Assembly: GCA_003693705.1 (NCBI GenBank)
Contig: RBZT01000667.1
Coordinates: forward strand, 39,405 to 103,404
Reading direction: 5' to 3'
DNA from: Polymyxa betae
Lineage: Eukaryota > Endomyxa > Phytomyxea > Plasmodiophorida > Plasmodiophoridae
DNA: 64,000 nt
This document shows, in pieces, positions 1-10,975 of this stretch (position 1 is the first letter of the stretch; each line of letters starts with the position of its first letter). The notes beneath the pieces were generated by a model that worked only from the letters and a program-made list of their open reading frames with translations, did no database searches and was not told the DNA's origin. A program made the position numbers and the translations under genes.

Positions 1-1
1 C

Positions 2-625
2 AACGAAGCCGTCTGGACGCTGTCGTCGGCGAAGCCTGGCAATGGCGTCGACCAACTCAGAGACGGAACTGTCGACTCGTTCTGGCAGTACGTTGGCAGA
101 TTCGAACTGTTTGCAAAGTGCCCGAGTGATCGCGACCTTTAGATCGGATGGCCAACAACCACACTTGGTTAACATTCAGTTTTACAAAAAAATGAAAGTC
201 AAGGTAATCCAGCTTCCAGGATCGGTGATATTTGGTAATTTTGTTGGTTTTGTAGGAAATTCAGCTTTATGTCGACGAGAAGCTAGATGAAAGCTATACA
301 CCGGTTGCTTTTATTCGAACAAAATCTTGAAATGGTTTCACGAACGTTTTTGCTGTCAGGCTAAGATCTCGGTCCGATCCGGGACCAGCTTCCACGATTT
401 ACGAGAAGTGTACATAATGGAGTTGGAGCATCCATCAGGTTGGGTTTCGATCCCATTAGGCGACCAATCGTATGCAGTCGAGATGTTTGAGGACCTGGCT
501 GATAAATTCTCAGATGTGATGGGTTCCTGAGAACACATATGCTGCAAATTGCTGTGTTGGCGTCGTTACAAAGCGGTCGTGATACTCACATTCGTCAAAT
601 CAAGATATTCGGCGTCCGACCGTAA
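2..625 (+). CDS. APC10: Anaphase-promoting complex subunit 10 (DOC domain), 5' partial
   Basis: This is the substrate-recognition co-factor of the anaphase-promoting complex, which helps present degron-bearing proteins for ubiquitination in mitosis. Five exons join in frame (2-87, 143-203, 256-303, 360-469, 514-625) to give 138 residues. They cover the DOC/APC10 beta-sandwich: a [18 protein letters not shown] start, then [31 protein letters not shown]-like and [12 protein letters not shown] blocks, in the family's order. The four introns are 44-56 nt. The start codon and first few residues lie outside the window. The family assignment is firm. The last intron (470-513) was chosen because it restores the conserved C-terminal block. 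Confidence 0.93.
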
Positions 626-655
626 GCGATCTGAAATATCCATGACGGAAACTGA

Positions 656-986
656 TTAGAACATAATCTTTAGGCCGGAGACAACAGGGTTTGGGACGCC
701 CCTAACCACGTTCACAAGCCCAGAGTTCGAGCAGTTTGCCACGATTCGATAGCGATAGTCGGATCCATAATAAAGAACCCATTGCTTTTCCATCACCTCG
801 GTTCTGACGAATAGCTTCAACTTTGAATCAAGACCCAGCGCTGTCTCATCGAAACCAATGTTCTATCGATTCGTACAACATTCATATGTTGATTTTCCGA
901 GGATCCATGTCTACGCTCACCGAATGAGAGTGAAAGTTATGAGATTGTTTGAAAGAGTGGAGAAGGAGCGCGGGCGCGCATTTCAT
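656..986 (-). CDS. Small hypothetical protein, two exons
   Basis: An ATG at 986 opens a 22-codon exon (921-986). A 58-nt GT..AG intron (863-920) separates it from a 69-codon exon ending at a TAA at 656-658. The product would be 90 aa. The N-terminus (MKCAPALLLHSFKQ) is basic and hydrophobic and could be a mitochondrial presequence. The body has alternating hydrophobic and charged residues, as in a small globular protein. I do not recognise the family. It ends 30 bp from the APC10 stop, in convergent orientation. Support is only the open frame across a plausible intron. Confidence 0.4.
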
Positions 987-1088
987 ACTGTCGCTGAAAC
1001 GTAGTCGCTGTCATGAACTGTTCTGGGTGATAAACAGACAGGAAGAGAGACCCCCTCATTGAATGACAACATTGCCATAGACGTCATT

Positions 1089-3359
1089 ATGCAAAACCAT
1101 CGCCTTAATGCTGCTGTCGAGGCTCTCTATCAGGAGCTGAAATGCACCGTCTGCTTCTCCATGATGGTCGAGCCGCATTCCCTGCCCTGCCTCCATATCT
1201 TTTGCAAAGTGGATCGCTAGGATGGCGGCTTGGCTAAGGCTGACTTCTATGCAGGCTTGTATCGATCGCTGTTTGACGGTCCGGCCCAACTGTCCTTTGT
1301 GTAATGCGAGCTTCCATCGTCGGCAAGTGGATCCCTCAAGGGTGGTATCATCGGTTATTGATGTTTATAAAAAGGTAGTCCTGTTATGTCTGCAACCATT
1401 CTTAACTTCCAAGTAGTTGTATAAAGCTCTAAGTGCTGTCGCTGACGTTCCTTGTTTATCTCAAGCTCTGACACAGCTACCTCCTCCGGGCAGCGCTTCG
1501 TTTAAATCAGAGGAGGTGCGATTTAACAAATCGATGCCTGACTTACCAAATGAAGATGTTGGTAAACTCATTACTCTGGCTTGCACGTTCTTAGTGTTTT
1601 GTAGAGCTCTGGCCGCTCCACAACGTCACCTTTTGAACAGTCATCGATTGAGCAGTACTTCCCTAAAGCGGATCAAACCCCAAACAAGAATCAAGTTAAT
1701 CCTCAGATTGAGGGCGATACTCAACATAGAGTGAATTCAGTAGAATTTCGAACAGTAATTACTCCAGCTCGTACGAAGCCGCAAATTGCTTCTCGAGCTT
1801 CAGCTGATAATGCTTATACTGAACCATGGTACATAGCCTCTTTCCTAAGTGGCTTTTTTGATATTGTTTATCTAGGTCACCTTTTCAGAGCTCTGCATTA
1901 GAGGCCAACGTCGCAAGGTGTAGCATCTGCTATGAGCCTAAAACTGACCTCAGGCCACTTCTGTCTTGTTCGAAATGTTCGGTTTCAGTTCATCGTGAAT
2001 GCTATGGGATTTCTCCAGATCTCGCTGAAGATGAAAGATGGTCATGTATTCCATGCGAGTTCGGTGTTGACTCTACGCCCACCTGCGTCTTGTGCCCGAA
2101 CACCGAAGATCGGGCATTTCGATCGTGTTCTGGAAGTTCAAACCAATGGGTTCATGTTTCTTGCGCCCTTTGGGCTCCACAACCAAAGTTCTCAGATACA
2201 TCGTTTGGCAATGGCGGTACTGTAGAAAACGTTGGCAATGTGCCAATGGTATCCAAAAGACTGGTACGGATAATTGTTTAGGAGTATTTACGCTATCCTA
2301 AGCTCGGCTAGCGTTGTTCGGTTTGTCGGAATCGCGGATTCTGCCTTCAATGCGAATATGGTCGCTGTACAACTGCATTTCACGTCCCGTGTGCAGCACG
2401 TTCAAAAGTTAAATTGGAACTTCGCGAACTTGATGAAAAAGTGTATTTTCATCAGTTCTGTCCAGCTCATGCACACCTGTCCAAAACGGTCCCAACTGAT
2501 AATACAGCTGGGTCTACGTTCTCGCGGCGAACTGAACGTCGAAAATCAGTTTCACCGTCCCCGGCACCAAAGCGTAGACTCTCTATGTCAGGTGCTCGTT
2601 CCAGGTCAAGGCATCAAGGTCAATTCGTGTTACTACTAACAGGTATAATTCGTCAATGATTTGTTAGTTCTGATTTGGTTCAGGGATAAAGCTTGATGAT
2701 CACATTAGCAGGCTGGTAGCGAATTCGAAGGATGTAGATGTGACATTGAATCTCTCTGATTCTGTTACGCACGTGATTACAAAATGTTTTACTACTGGAG
2801 CACAAGCTGGAAAGGCCAAAGCCAGGACGGTTAAATACATGTTTGGAGTCGCCAGAGGGATCTGGTGTGTCTCACAGATATGGATCCAGGATTGGATCAA
2901 GTTCGGCTATGCACCAGATGAGCTTAAATATGAGGTTCTGGGAGACTATGCTGCTATCGGAGCACCTCGGCGTTCCAGAGTTAATAGGCAACAAGGAAGG
3001 GCGCCGCTTCTCAATGGTGTCGCGTTTATTATTACTGTAGGCCATTGCAACTGTCATCTTTTTTATCCACCAGTGACCAAGAGTGTTAGGGTCCATTTGC
3101 GAAGCATCTTGGTTTAGATATAGAATTAGCCGAGATTATCAGAGCTGCTGGAGGCCTAGTCTCCCATGAGATACCTGATAACCCGCCATGTAAGCCCACA
3201 GTCTTGATCAAAGAGGCAGTTGATCCCGAGGAAGATGAAGCTGAGAAAAGGGAAGATGCATCGATCCGCCAGCAATGTTTGTCGATTGGTATTCCTGCTT
3301 ACGATGTTCAGTGGTTATTTGGATTATTAAGTTACTACACATCTCCTATCATAAGTTAA
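1089..3359 (+). CDS. BRCA1/BARD1-like protein: RING, extended PHD, tandem BRCT
   Basis: Probable nuclear DNA-damage ubiquitin ligase. Exon 1 (1089-1208) and exon 2 (1255-1374) encode a RING finger with C-x2-C (CTVC), CLHIFC and CPLC zinc ligands. A linker follows, then a PHD-type region (CSICYEP, CSKC, CIPC) and an extended PHD with CVLCPNTED, WVHVSCALW, CSVC, AFHVPC and FCPAHAH at about 1.9-2.5 kb. A basic Ser/Arg stretch precedes a BRCT domain (THVIT and GIWCVSQIWIQDW at 2.7-2.9 kb). A second BRCT ends with YDVQWLFGLL before the TAA at 3357-3359. RING plus ePHD plus BRCT resembles plant BRCA1/BARD1 more than the human proteins. Several introns of about 45-60 nt are implied; later boundaries were not all fixed. 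Which of the two paralogues it represents is undecided. Confidence 0.85.
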
Positions 3360-3418
3360 TGATTAATTAAACTATCATAATTATTCGAAAACATCTGCAC
3401 GACAGAATTAAATTCTGC

Positions 3419-3574
3419 CTTTTCAAATGCATTTTGTGGAANNNNNNNNNNNNNNNNNNNNNNNNNNNNNNNNNNNNNNNNNNNNNNNNNNNNNNNNNNN
3501 NNNNNNNNNNNNNNNNNNNNNNNNNNNNNNNNNNNNNNNNNNNNNNNNNNNTTCCACAAAATGCATTTGAAAAG
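3419..3574. repeat. Perfect 23-bp inverted repeat flanking an assembly gap
   Basis: Bases 3442-3551 are N. The 23 bases on the left (3419-3441) are the exact reverse complement of the 23 bases on the right (3552-3574). The gap therefore sits between the arms of an inverted repeat. It may be a long hairpin, a small inverted-repeat element, or an assembler join between two reverse-complementary contig ends. The gap length (110 N) may be arbitrary. Confidence 0.85.
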
Positions 3575-5761
3575 CGACAGTTCTTGATCAAATTGATGCG
3601 GTAGCATCTCCAATTCATGGCCGAATTTGACCTATTGTCTACTTTGCATGCTCGATAAAACTATTAAGCACATAAGGCGAATCAGACGAGTTATGCCAAA
3701 AAGAGCTTTTTATTGAATTGAATGAGACGAATCCCATAGAAAGAAAGTGGCCAATTCGTTACGAACCGAATACGGGAACGGTTCACAAATCTGAACACAG
3801 TATCAATACACCAGCCAGATAATATATAAAGGAATTTTTCAAAGGATGGATAATCAGATTTAAAAAGCTCGTTTTTGTTAGTCAGCAACGAAAATTAGGT
3901 ATTGGACTTGCTTTTTCATCATGAAAAAAAAATTCGAAAGTAACGACTTACCAAACTTTCAACTTTGATGTTAATGATGCTAGATTTTATCCGCCGTTTC
4001 AACCAGGCACACCAGTAACAGATCACCTAAAGGGAAAACGTCAGAAAATGCACAAGCTTCGAGAAAGAAACCCGCAAAGGGAAAAATCAGAAGGAAGGCA
4101 ACATTTGTTTGATCAACACATTGGAATAAATTTAGACTTAGACACATTAAAATGATTCATCACATGGAAGCCAACATGAAAACGTTCCAGTTCATACCAT
4201 GATGGAGAGGACCACCAAGCGAAAATGTTGATGCAACAGAAAAGACCCTAGATTAAAATTTCAATTGAAAAGTCTTATACAGAAAAAGCAAAACTCAGAT
4301 GTGGAAACTCAGAGATCTTGGTGGAATCGTGTCATCAAATAGATTCAAGAGTAGCAAATATATAGAATACATCATCAAAATATCGGAAAAGGAAAGTCAT
4401 AACATACCGACAGAATATCTAGCCAGATCTCAGAATACGTACATCTCGCTGTTAGCGAATCTAAGAGCCAATAAGTGAAACTGAAAAAGGGACAATAAAT
4501 CCAAAATGATCAAGAAAAGACTCAGAAACGAGGAATTCACGTCTGTCCACATTCATATCTCTCGGAACAGGTCTGTGTCTAGGAACTCATCACCGCCAAC
4601 AACCAAAAACAATAAAAACACTGACAACGCACCTTCATTGGTTGATCAATGAAATTCGAGTGGCACTTCGCAGACACCAGGGTGCCAGAACTCTAAGACA
4701 AACTGTTACTGGACCAGCATCACGATGTCATGATTGCAAAATAAAACTTGAAATCAGAGTATAAAACATCGACAGAATATCGGGTTTGTAAGATCCGATT
4801 CCGACCGCCCGTCTAAGACGAGAATCATCCCGATAAAAAGAGAAACGTGATTCCCAGTACCTATAAACACCACATTAGTCGATTGCAACCAAAAATAGGT
4901 GCATTGAAATTAAGAAAAAGAATCAGAAAGTTTTGGTATATGGTTTGTCTCCAAAATGATTGCAGAAGCAGAACTGAATTGACATCATGTAAATCAGAAA
5001 GCGGAATATGAAAGCACTACCTTGAAAGAGAGCGTGTGGACCGACAAGAGTATTAATATCGTATGCCATAATAAATGCCTAGAGTGACGTCAGAAAGAAT
5101 AACCACATGCGAATGCTGGAAAATGAAAGAAAATGTTCAATCATAGCGCAATGGTTCCTGCTGGCTGCAGGCATTGCAACTCCAAATGTTCATGTATCGA
5201 AAATCACTTGGGGAAAGAATATAATCATATTGAAACTTAACAATTTTAAACAAGTTTACCTTTACATGGATTGAAATTGGCGGGAATGTGCCGGAATAGT
5301 AGAGATTTCCATGGTTAGATTGCAGCGATTAGGAAGTCAGAAGACAGACTATCTGTAATGATGTTAACATATGGCATGATCATACAGCGTAACAGTGAAA
5401 CAAGTTCAATCATAGCGCAATAGATCCTGCTGGCTGCAGGTATTGCTGTTCCAAATGTTCATGTATCGAAAATCACTTGGGGAAAGAAATGTAATCATAT
5501 TGAGTAAATGTAACAAACAAAGAGAAGAGTACCTGATAGATATAGATTCCATCGACACATTCATGGCGTCAATAACGACAGTATGAACAAACATGTGTCG
5601 AATGAACGACCAGATTGGAGAATGAAGAAGAAGCCATTTGGTAGCCCTGGATATGGAGCAGATCCCCAAAGGTCCGTCACGGACTCCGCTGATGAGGACC
5701 TTAGAGCAATGCGCATATAGCTGATTCGCAACCAATAAATCAAAAACGTTGAATTTTTTTT
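3575..5761. other. AT-rich intergenic region, no recognised gene
   Basis: About 2.2 kb lie between the convergent BRCA1-like and DGAT2 genes. The + strand is A-rich, and short motifs such as cagaatatc and atcagaa recur. Open frames are short. A minus-strand frame at 5406-5735 is open for 109 codons, but I see no known domain in it. The duplicated block at 5135-5503 is listed separately. The region may hold a non-coding transcript or a decayed element. Confidence 0.4.
5135..5503. repeat. Duplicated block of about 100 bp, two direct copies
   Basis: Copy A (5135-5233) and copy B (5404-5503) align almost without gaps and differ at scattered bases. Each includes tcatagcgcaat, ctgctggctgcagg and ccaaatgttcatgtatcg. 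About 170 bp of unrelated sequence separates them. On the minus strand both keep a short frame ending at the same TGA. This could reflect old coding sequence or chance. Confidence 0.8.
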
Positions 5762-6937
5762 TTATTTGTGAATTTTTAAGGTGTCTTTAGGATCGCGAGC
5801 ATAGTCAGCTTTGTGACGATTGAACAGATTCTCTAACTCATTGACATAAATATCAAAATATTTATCAACTTCCGCTGCAGTTGGATTCGGAATCTTTGGA
5901 AACTGAATCGGCTTTCCTACAACCGACACCAAATCGACATTCCAATCTGGGAGAACCAGGTATTTGGACCAGAACAGAACTGTCATATAAAATTATACAC
6001 CCTTATGTTTAACTGCAATTTTGCTTTTACCTGCAGGCAATCTCCATTTGTTTAGCCATAAACGGAAATCAAGCAATCCTTCGAATGACTTATATGTAAG
6101 TTCCTCTCCAAACGTATACACTGGGCTAACTTGATATCCATAACGGAGAGCGTAAACAATAAACCCCTTGCGGTTTTTCAAATATACCTAATAAATCCTA
6201 AGTTATGTTTCCGGTGCAATTCATAATTCCTACTTGGTGCTGTCCATATCGGTAGACAGTGGCTTCTTCAAACCCGCCAGGGATCAATGCGACGTTCTCT
6301 CCGTTTCTCATCAGTTTTTGAGTGTGATGTTTGCTAACTTCACCGCCTCTCTGCCATTTGACAAGCTCTGACAGTACTATGACAAGTTAGAGCATTCATG
6401 ACGAATATGCGATTGTGCTCAAACCTGGCAGGTTATTCATCCACCAAGCTCCCAACCAGTTATATGGACCACGTTGCTCTAAATCCCAACTGACATTACC
6501 ATTAACAGTCCATCCAATACATAGCAACCCGTGTGGATGCCATGACAGAAGATGATTGGTCATCTGATCGCATTCGTTGTCCTCAAAAACCAGTTTCTCA
6601 GTTCGAAAATATTGGTATTTCTTTGCAAGCTGTAACGATTTTAAATGTCACGTCGCCAGCTAATAGCATTGAGGCATACTTTCATACTGGTTTTTCGAAA
6701 TCTTTCCCAAGGCTTTCTTGGGAAGAAATGACGATAAATTCTATATAAAAGCATGGCTATGTGGAGACGATAATCGCCCCAGAGAACGATACTGAGGACA
6801 AGCCAAGCAGGCAACGACGCGACGCAAAGCCAGATGAGGATAAAGCCGCCGAGATGCAGCACGCTGATCACTTTCGGCGTCATGACCCACGACCAGACCA
6901 TTTGTAAAATCGATGAATCCGATCCAAGGAGGGCCAT
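5762..6937 (-). CDS. DGAT2: Diacylglycerol O-acyltransferase type 2 (DGAT2/MOGAT family)
   Basis: ER membrane enzyme that transfers acyl-CoA to diacylglycerol, making triacylglycerol for lipid droplets. Five exons read on the minus strand (6680-6937, 6425-6629, 6234-6376, 6031-6187, 5762-5979) sum to 981 nt, or 326 aa, with introns of 46-51 nt all in frame. Hydrophobic segments lie near residues 15-60. The catalytic HPHG motif is at about residues 117-120 (SWHPHGLLCIG). Further family blocks are RNGENVALIPGGFEEA, NRKGFIVYALRYG and SPVYTFGE. The length matches the family. The ATG at 6937 was taken because it precedes the first membrane segment. The gene converges on the repeat-bearing intergenic region. 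Confidence 0.93.
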
Positions 6938-7358
6938 GGTGCGATCAGAACTGATCGGATAGCAGAGTAAAGGGTTCCTGTAAAGGAATGTCACAAGTAA
7001 GTCCACTCAACTTGATTAGGGTTTATCTGACTGTGTTCTAAGGGCGACACGATTCACGCGTTGTTCTCACAGACATAGGCCACGCATGGCTAGACAAACG
7101 ACTGTATCAATGTGCAAGATAGAAGGCCCAACGATGTTCGAGCATTCGTCAATGTCCATGCTGGACACTATTTCTGTCTCGACGGGAAGTCTCTTTCCGG
7201 TTAAGAAGAAACGTTGTGATTTTCAGAGATCGTGACTAAAGGTTGCTCTGTTTGTTCTGACTTCTGAGAACAGCAGCCTTGCCTGTGTTGCCTAATAGGG
7301 ATAAATAAATAATAATTAATGTTTTTTATTGTTGTTGTAATGTGCTTGCAAGTGCTAG

Positions 7359-8373
7359 TCATCGCTTCATTCGTGCTCGTTCTTTCAGCAGCTGCCATTG
7401 CGTCTGGTACTTCTCGATCATTTTGCGCTGCTCCTCTATTGTGATCTTCTGCGAATCAATGAGAGATAGAGCGTCGTCTAATGCTGCTTTACACTGAAAA
7501 GGCCAGCTTATCGATAGATCCTAAATAAACATCCGACTAACCTTAGTGAGATTCGCTTCCGAGGCTAGTAACTTCTCTTGAGCACTGTGATAATCTGCTC
7601 TCGTAATGCTGTCAGCTGCTATTATATTACTTCTTTTCGCTTTGATAATCTGATATTGGCTCAACTCTCAGACACTTGCGACACTACTTTGATACAAAAC
7701 TTACTTCGCATTCAAATAGCTCCCGAAATTGATCCACTCGTTTTAGACAATCAGATCTTTGGCCTTGTGAAAGAGCAGATGATTCTGTTTCCGATCTCCC
7801 AGCTAAAGGATCGGCAGGCCCACCGTCTAAAATCTACTTTGATATTAAGGCACCATAATGAAGTAAACGAGCCTGTTACCTTATGCATGATTCGAGTGAA
7901 ATCCTCCACATATCTTGTAAGAAGATCGAGCAGGTTCTGGTTGGTCATAGTCATTGGTCTAAATGTCTGTCGGCACTGCATAAAGACCTTAATGAGAGAG
8001 CATTTGACCTAACATCTCTGTACCTGGCTTCTATAAAGCAGACCTTTCTCAATATACGATTGAACGTAATCAGCGTTTCGTTGAACAGCAGCAATCAAAA
8101 GCTGTAAGATTTCTATGCACTAAATCCAATAAGGTTTATGCATAAAATTCTCCAACCATACTGACCTTTGGATGTTGTTTGGTCTTACAAGCTTGGCGAT
8201 ATTTGGCGACAGCTCGCGTGTATTTGTCCAGCGCCTGACGATAATGTCCTTTACGTTCAGCTTCCTGGGCCTGTCGATTCAGCCTGCTAGCCTTAGATAT
8301 CGATCAGCTATGACAGGTGACGCCGAGCCAGCAGAACTACCTCCCAGAGCAGGTTCGGAGGGTCCAAGTCCAT
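7359..8373 (-). CDS. MIT-domain plus coiled-coil protein, Atg38/NRBF2-like
   Basis: The first exons (8341-8373 and 8166-8291, intron 8292-8340) encode an MIT-like helical hairpin: ASRLNRQAQEAERKGHYRQA followed by a second helix rich in Lys, Tyr and Arg. After further short exons a long amphipathic, Glu/Lys-rich coiled coil ends in KERARMKR at the TGA at 7359. Atg38 (yeast) and NRBF2 (animals) have this order, MIT then coiled coil, and stabilise the autophagy-specific PI3-kinase (Vps34) complex. Other MIT proteins of this size exist, so the name is tentative. Splice sites between about 7.5 and 8.1 kb were read only approximately. Confidence 0.6.
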
Positions 8374-8836
8374 GTGATCATATGAGCCTAATGTTAACCA
8401 GATCTCTTGCGTATTACCTCTTATTACCGCTCATTCGCCGAGATGCCTTAATTCTCTTGGGGGAAAACCCTATTTCAAATCTGACAGCATTCTATCACGT
8501 GCACATGCGATTTACGAAACTTTATAGCGGCTTCGGTATAAAATTTGAAATAAGACAATCCATTTGAATAAAAATTGTTGACGGCATCGCAGCAGCAGAA
8601 CGCGTCTCTCTCCCTAAAGCAATTCCACATATCTAATTGAAGCTGGACATTGTGCATTGTAAATGAGAGCCCTTTGAAAAGAAGCATTTGCAATAGAACT
8701 GAGGATTCCGGTCCTGTAATGTTACCTTCTTACATATGCCGTTGATCTGATTATTGTCTTGAAAGTATGTAGAATGTAAAGTTTCCCTTTTGTACTGCGC
8801 ATGGGCATTCCTGATTAATGAGGTCGGAGGGCGGCC

Positions 8837-10941
8837 ATGTCCCTGGCTGACGATGTCCTCCAGGCCATTCATCAGGGGCGTGCCGATGACCGCCTCGCCG
8901 CCCAGCTCACCGGCACCCTGCTCGACTCGTTCGCCGACCAGATCGACTACCAGCAGGCGTCGCCGGCCTCGCTCGCTGCCTTATTCTTTTATCTGCATCG
9001 ATCCCTCATGGCATTCGGCCATAGGACGCTTCAGGCCTGGAACCCGGTGTGTATCTGGGTCCTTGATAATCGCCACGATGTCGTCCCTGCCGCTTTCGAT
9101 TATGCCACGAATCTTGTCTTACGAGATGGCGAATTCCTCAATCGTTTGATGATGCATTTCTTCTCGAATCCCGTTGCCGAGTCCATATTCCAGCTGTTGA
9201 AGCATCAATGCAGCGCCGCCCCAAACCGATTCCTTGAGCAGATTCGACCGTTTCTCGTCAGTCCATTTACGTTGGTTGATTCTTGCTGGATTCCAACATG
9301 TTGCTTTATAGAGTTCGTCAACAAAACGAGAGGCGCTTCAGTTGATGTTTCTAATGGTTCAAAACAAGGTTGAAATCGTCTCGATATTCTGGCTTTTTGT
9401 TGCTCATTGTTTCTCTACAGCTGGTCGGTTACTGTCATATGCAAGGGACGTCGCTGTTCTCAGAGATTATAAGAAGCATTGTCTCTGCTCATGATATGCA
9501 AGTTGCAGCTCAGGGCTGTCTCATGTTGACAATTCTCTTGTCGTCGGAGACAGTCTTAAGCCCCGGTGATGTCACTGCTCTCTTTCCGTTTATAAAGTCG
9601 TTGCTGATCTGGCAGGAACCGAACGGAATGACATTGCCGAATCAATCACGAAGCAATTCCGTGCCTGCTCAATCATCGTCGTCCCGCGTTTCCAAGCGTC
9701 CTGAGCGACTCTCAGTTAATGCGACCTCAGATGGTCCATCGACAGTTCTTACGGCTGATGCTGCTTATGCTGTCTCAGTTTTGTTTCGACACGTTTACGA
9801 TTTATGGCCCTGGGAATCAATTTGTTTTCTTCGCAAAGAATCATCGAAATCGGCGCTATTTCGGAATGCTTGTTTCTTTCTCGTCGAAGACTTACCTGTT
9901 CTGCCTGCTATCATTGGCGTTAGTACTCAAAGGCCACCGGATTCTCCATGTCCTTCGCCGTTGATTTCCAGCTTTTCAGCAAATCTGTTTTCTCTGTCTT
10001 CTCCTCCAGTTGCACCTCGTTCTGTGGATGGTCCGAAAAGTTTTGCTGACGATTCGTTATGGGAATGCAAACAAGGCGGAATGACGCTTCCTTCAGATCA
10101 TAAGTCTCTAAAAACAGCTGCTCAATTATTACAAAACGAACTAATTTATGAGCGGTTTCAGCGGCGTACTCTCCAACACAAGCTGAACTCGTTACAATTT
10201 CGACCTCGCTCAGATTCCTCTCAGAACAAATTTGATAAGGAACGCGCCCACTTTCTGGGATTGATCCAGCACGGCCGAGATGAATTACGGCAATGGAAAC
10301 AGCAGCAACGCAAATGGGAGACAGATGTTCTGCGTCGGGTTGATAAACTGAAAACAGAACGATCGGCCGTCACTGAGCGTTGCTTGTTAATCGAAAGATC
10401 GAATGGACAGCTGCAGAGCCAAGTTACTTCACTGCAGTCAGAACTTACGACCCTCCGACTTCAAATATCAAAAGCCAGAGAAGATGTTCTCGTTGCCGAA
10501 CATAACCTTTCTGTGCAGGCGAAAATACTGCAATCCACGCAGTCTAAAGTATCATCGCTGAACGATGAACTATCGAAGAGACGGACACTGTCCTCCGATA
10601 CACCTTCTATTGGAGAAAGAGTGAACAAAGACAACAGCTCTCAAATAGAGGAGCACCTCGCACAGGCTTTAAAACGAGAAGGACAGGCTAGTTTTGAAAT
10701 CCAGCAGCTGAAAAAAGAAGTTGAAGAATTGAAACATGCAAACCAGCAACATGAAGGCGCTCGATCTGAACGACAGAATATGTTCAATATGCAGCGGGAG
10801 TTTACAAAAATCCAGCTGCAAAAGTTGGGCGAAAGATGTGAATCACTGAAGAAGATTAACCGTCTATTGCAGACTCGGCTCATTTGCACAGGAAAATTAT
10901 CTATGGATTGCAATCAACAAGAAAATAAACAGCCAATATAA
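8837..10941 (+). CDS. TSC1: Hamartin (tuberous sclerosis complex subunit 1)-like
   Basis: TSC1 scaffolds the TSC2 GTPase-activating protein, which switches off Rheb and so TORC1. Joining 8837-9274, 9312-9368 and 9421-10941 gives 671 codons in frame. The N-terminal 350 residues are helical, with HEAT-like blocks (for example GCLMLTILLSSE and LFRHVYDLWPWESICFLR) that match the hamartin core. A Ser/Pro-rich linker follows. From about residue 400 a long coiled coil starts with LLQNELIYERFQRRTLQHKL, which closely resembles the start of the hamartin coiled coil, and runs to about residue 640. The protein is shorter than human hamartin (about 1160 aa). The 37-nt first intron is the least certain boundary. 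TSC2 is not in the window. Confidence 0.8.
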
Positions 10942-10975
10942 TATTTATTACAATAACGGCGATCTGAACTGATAC

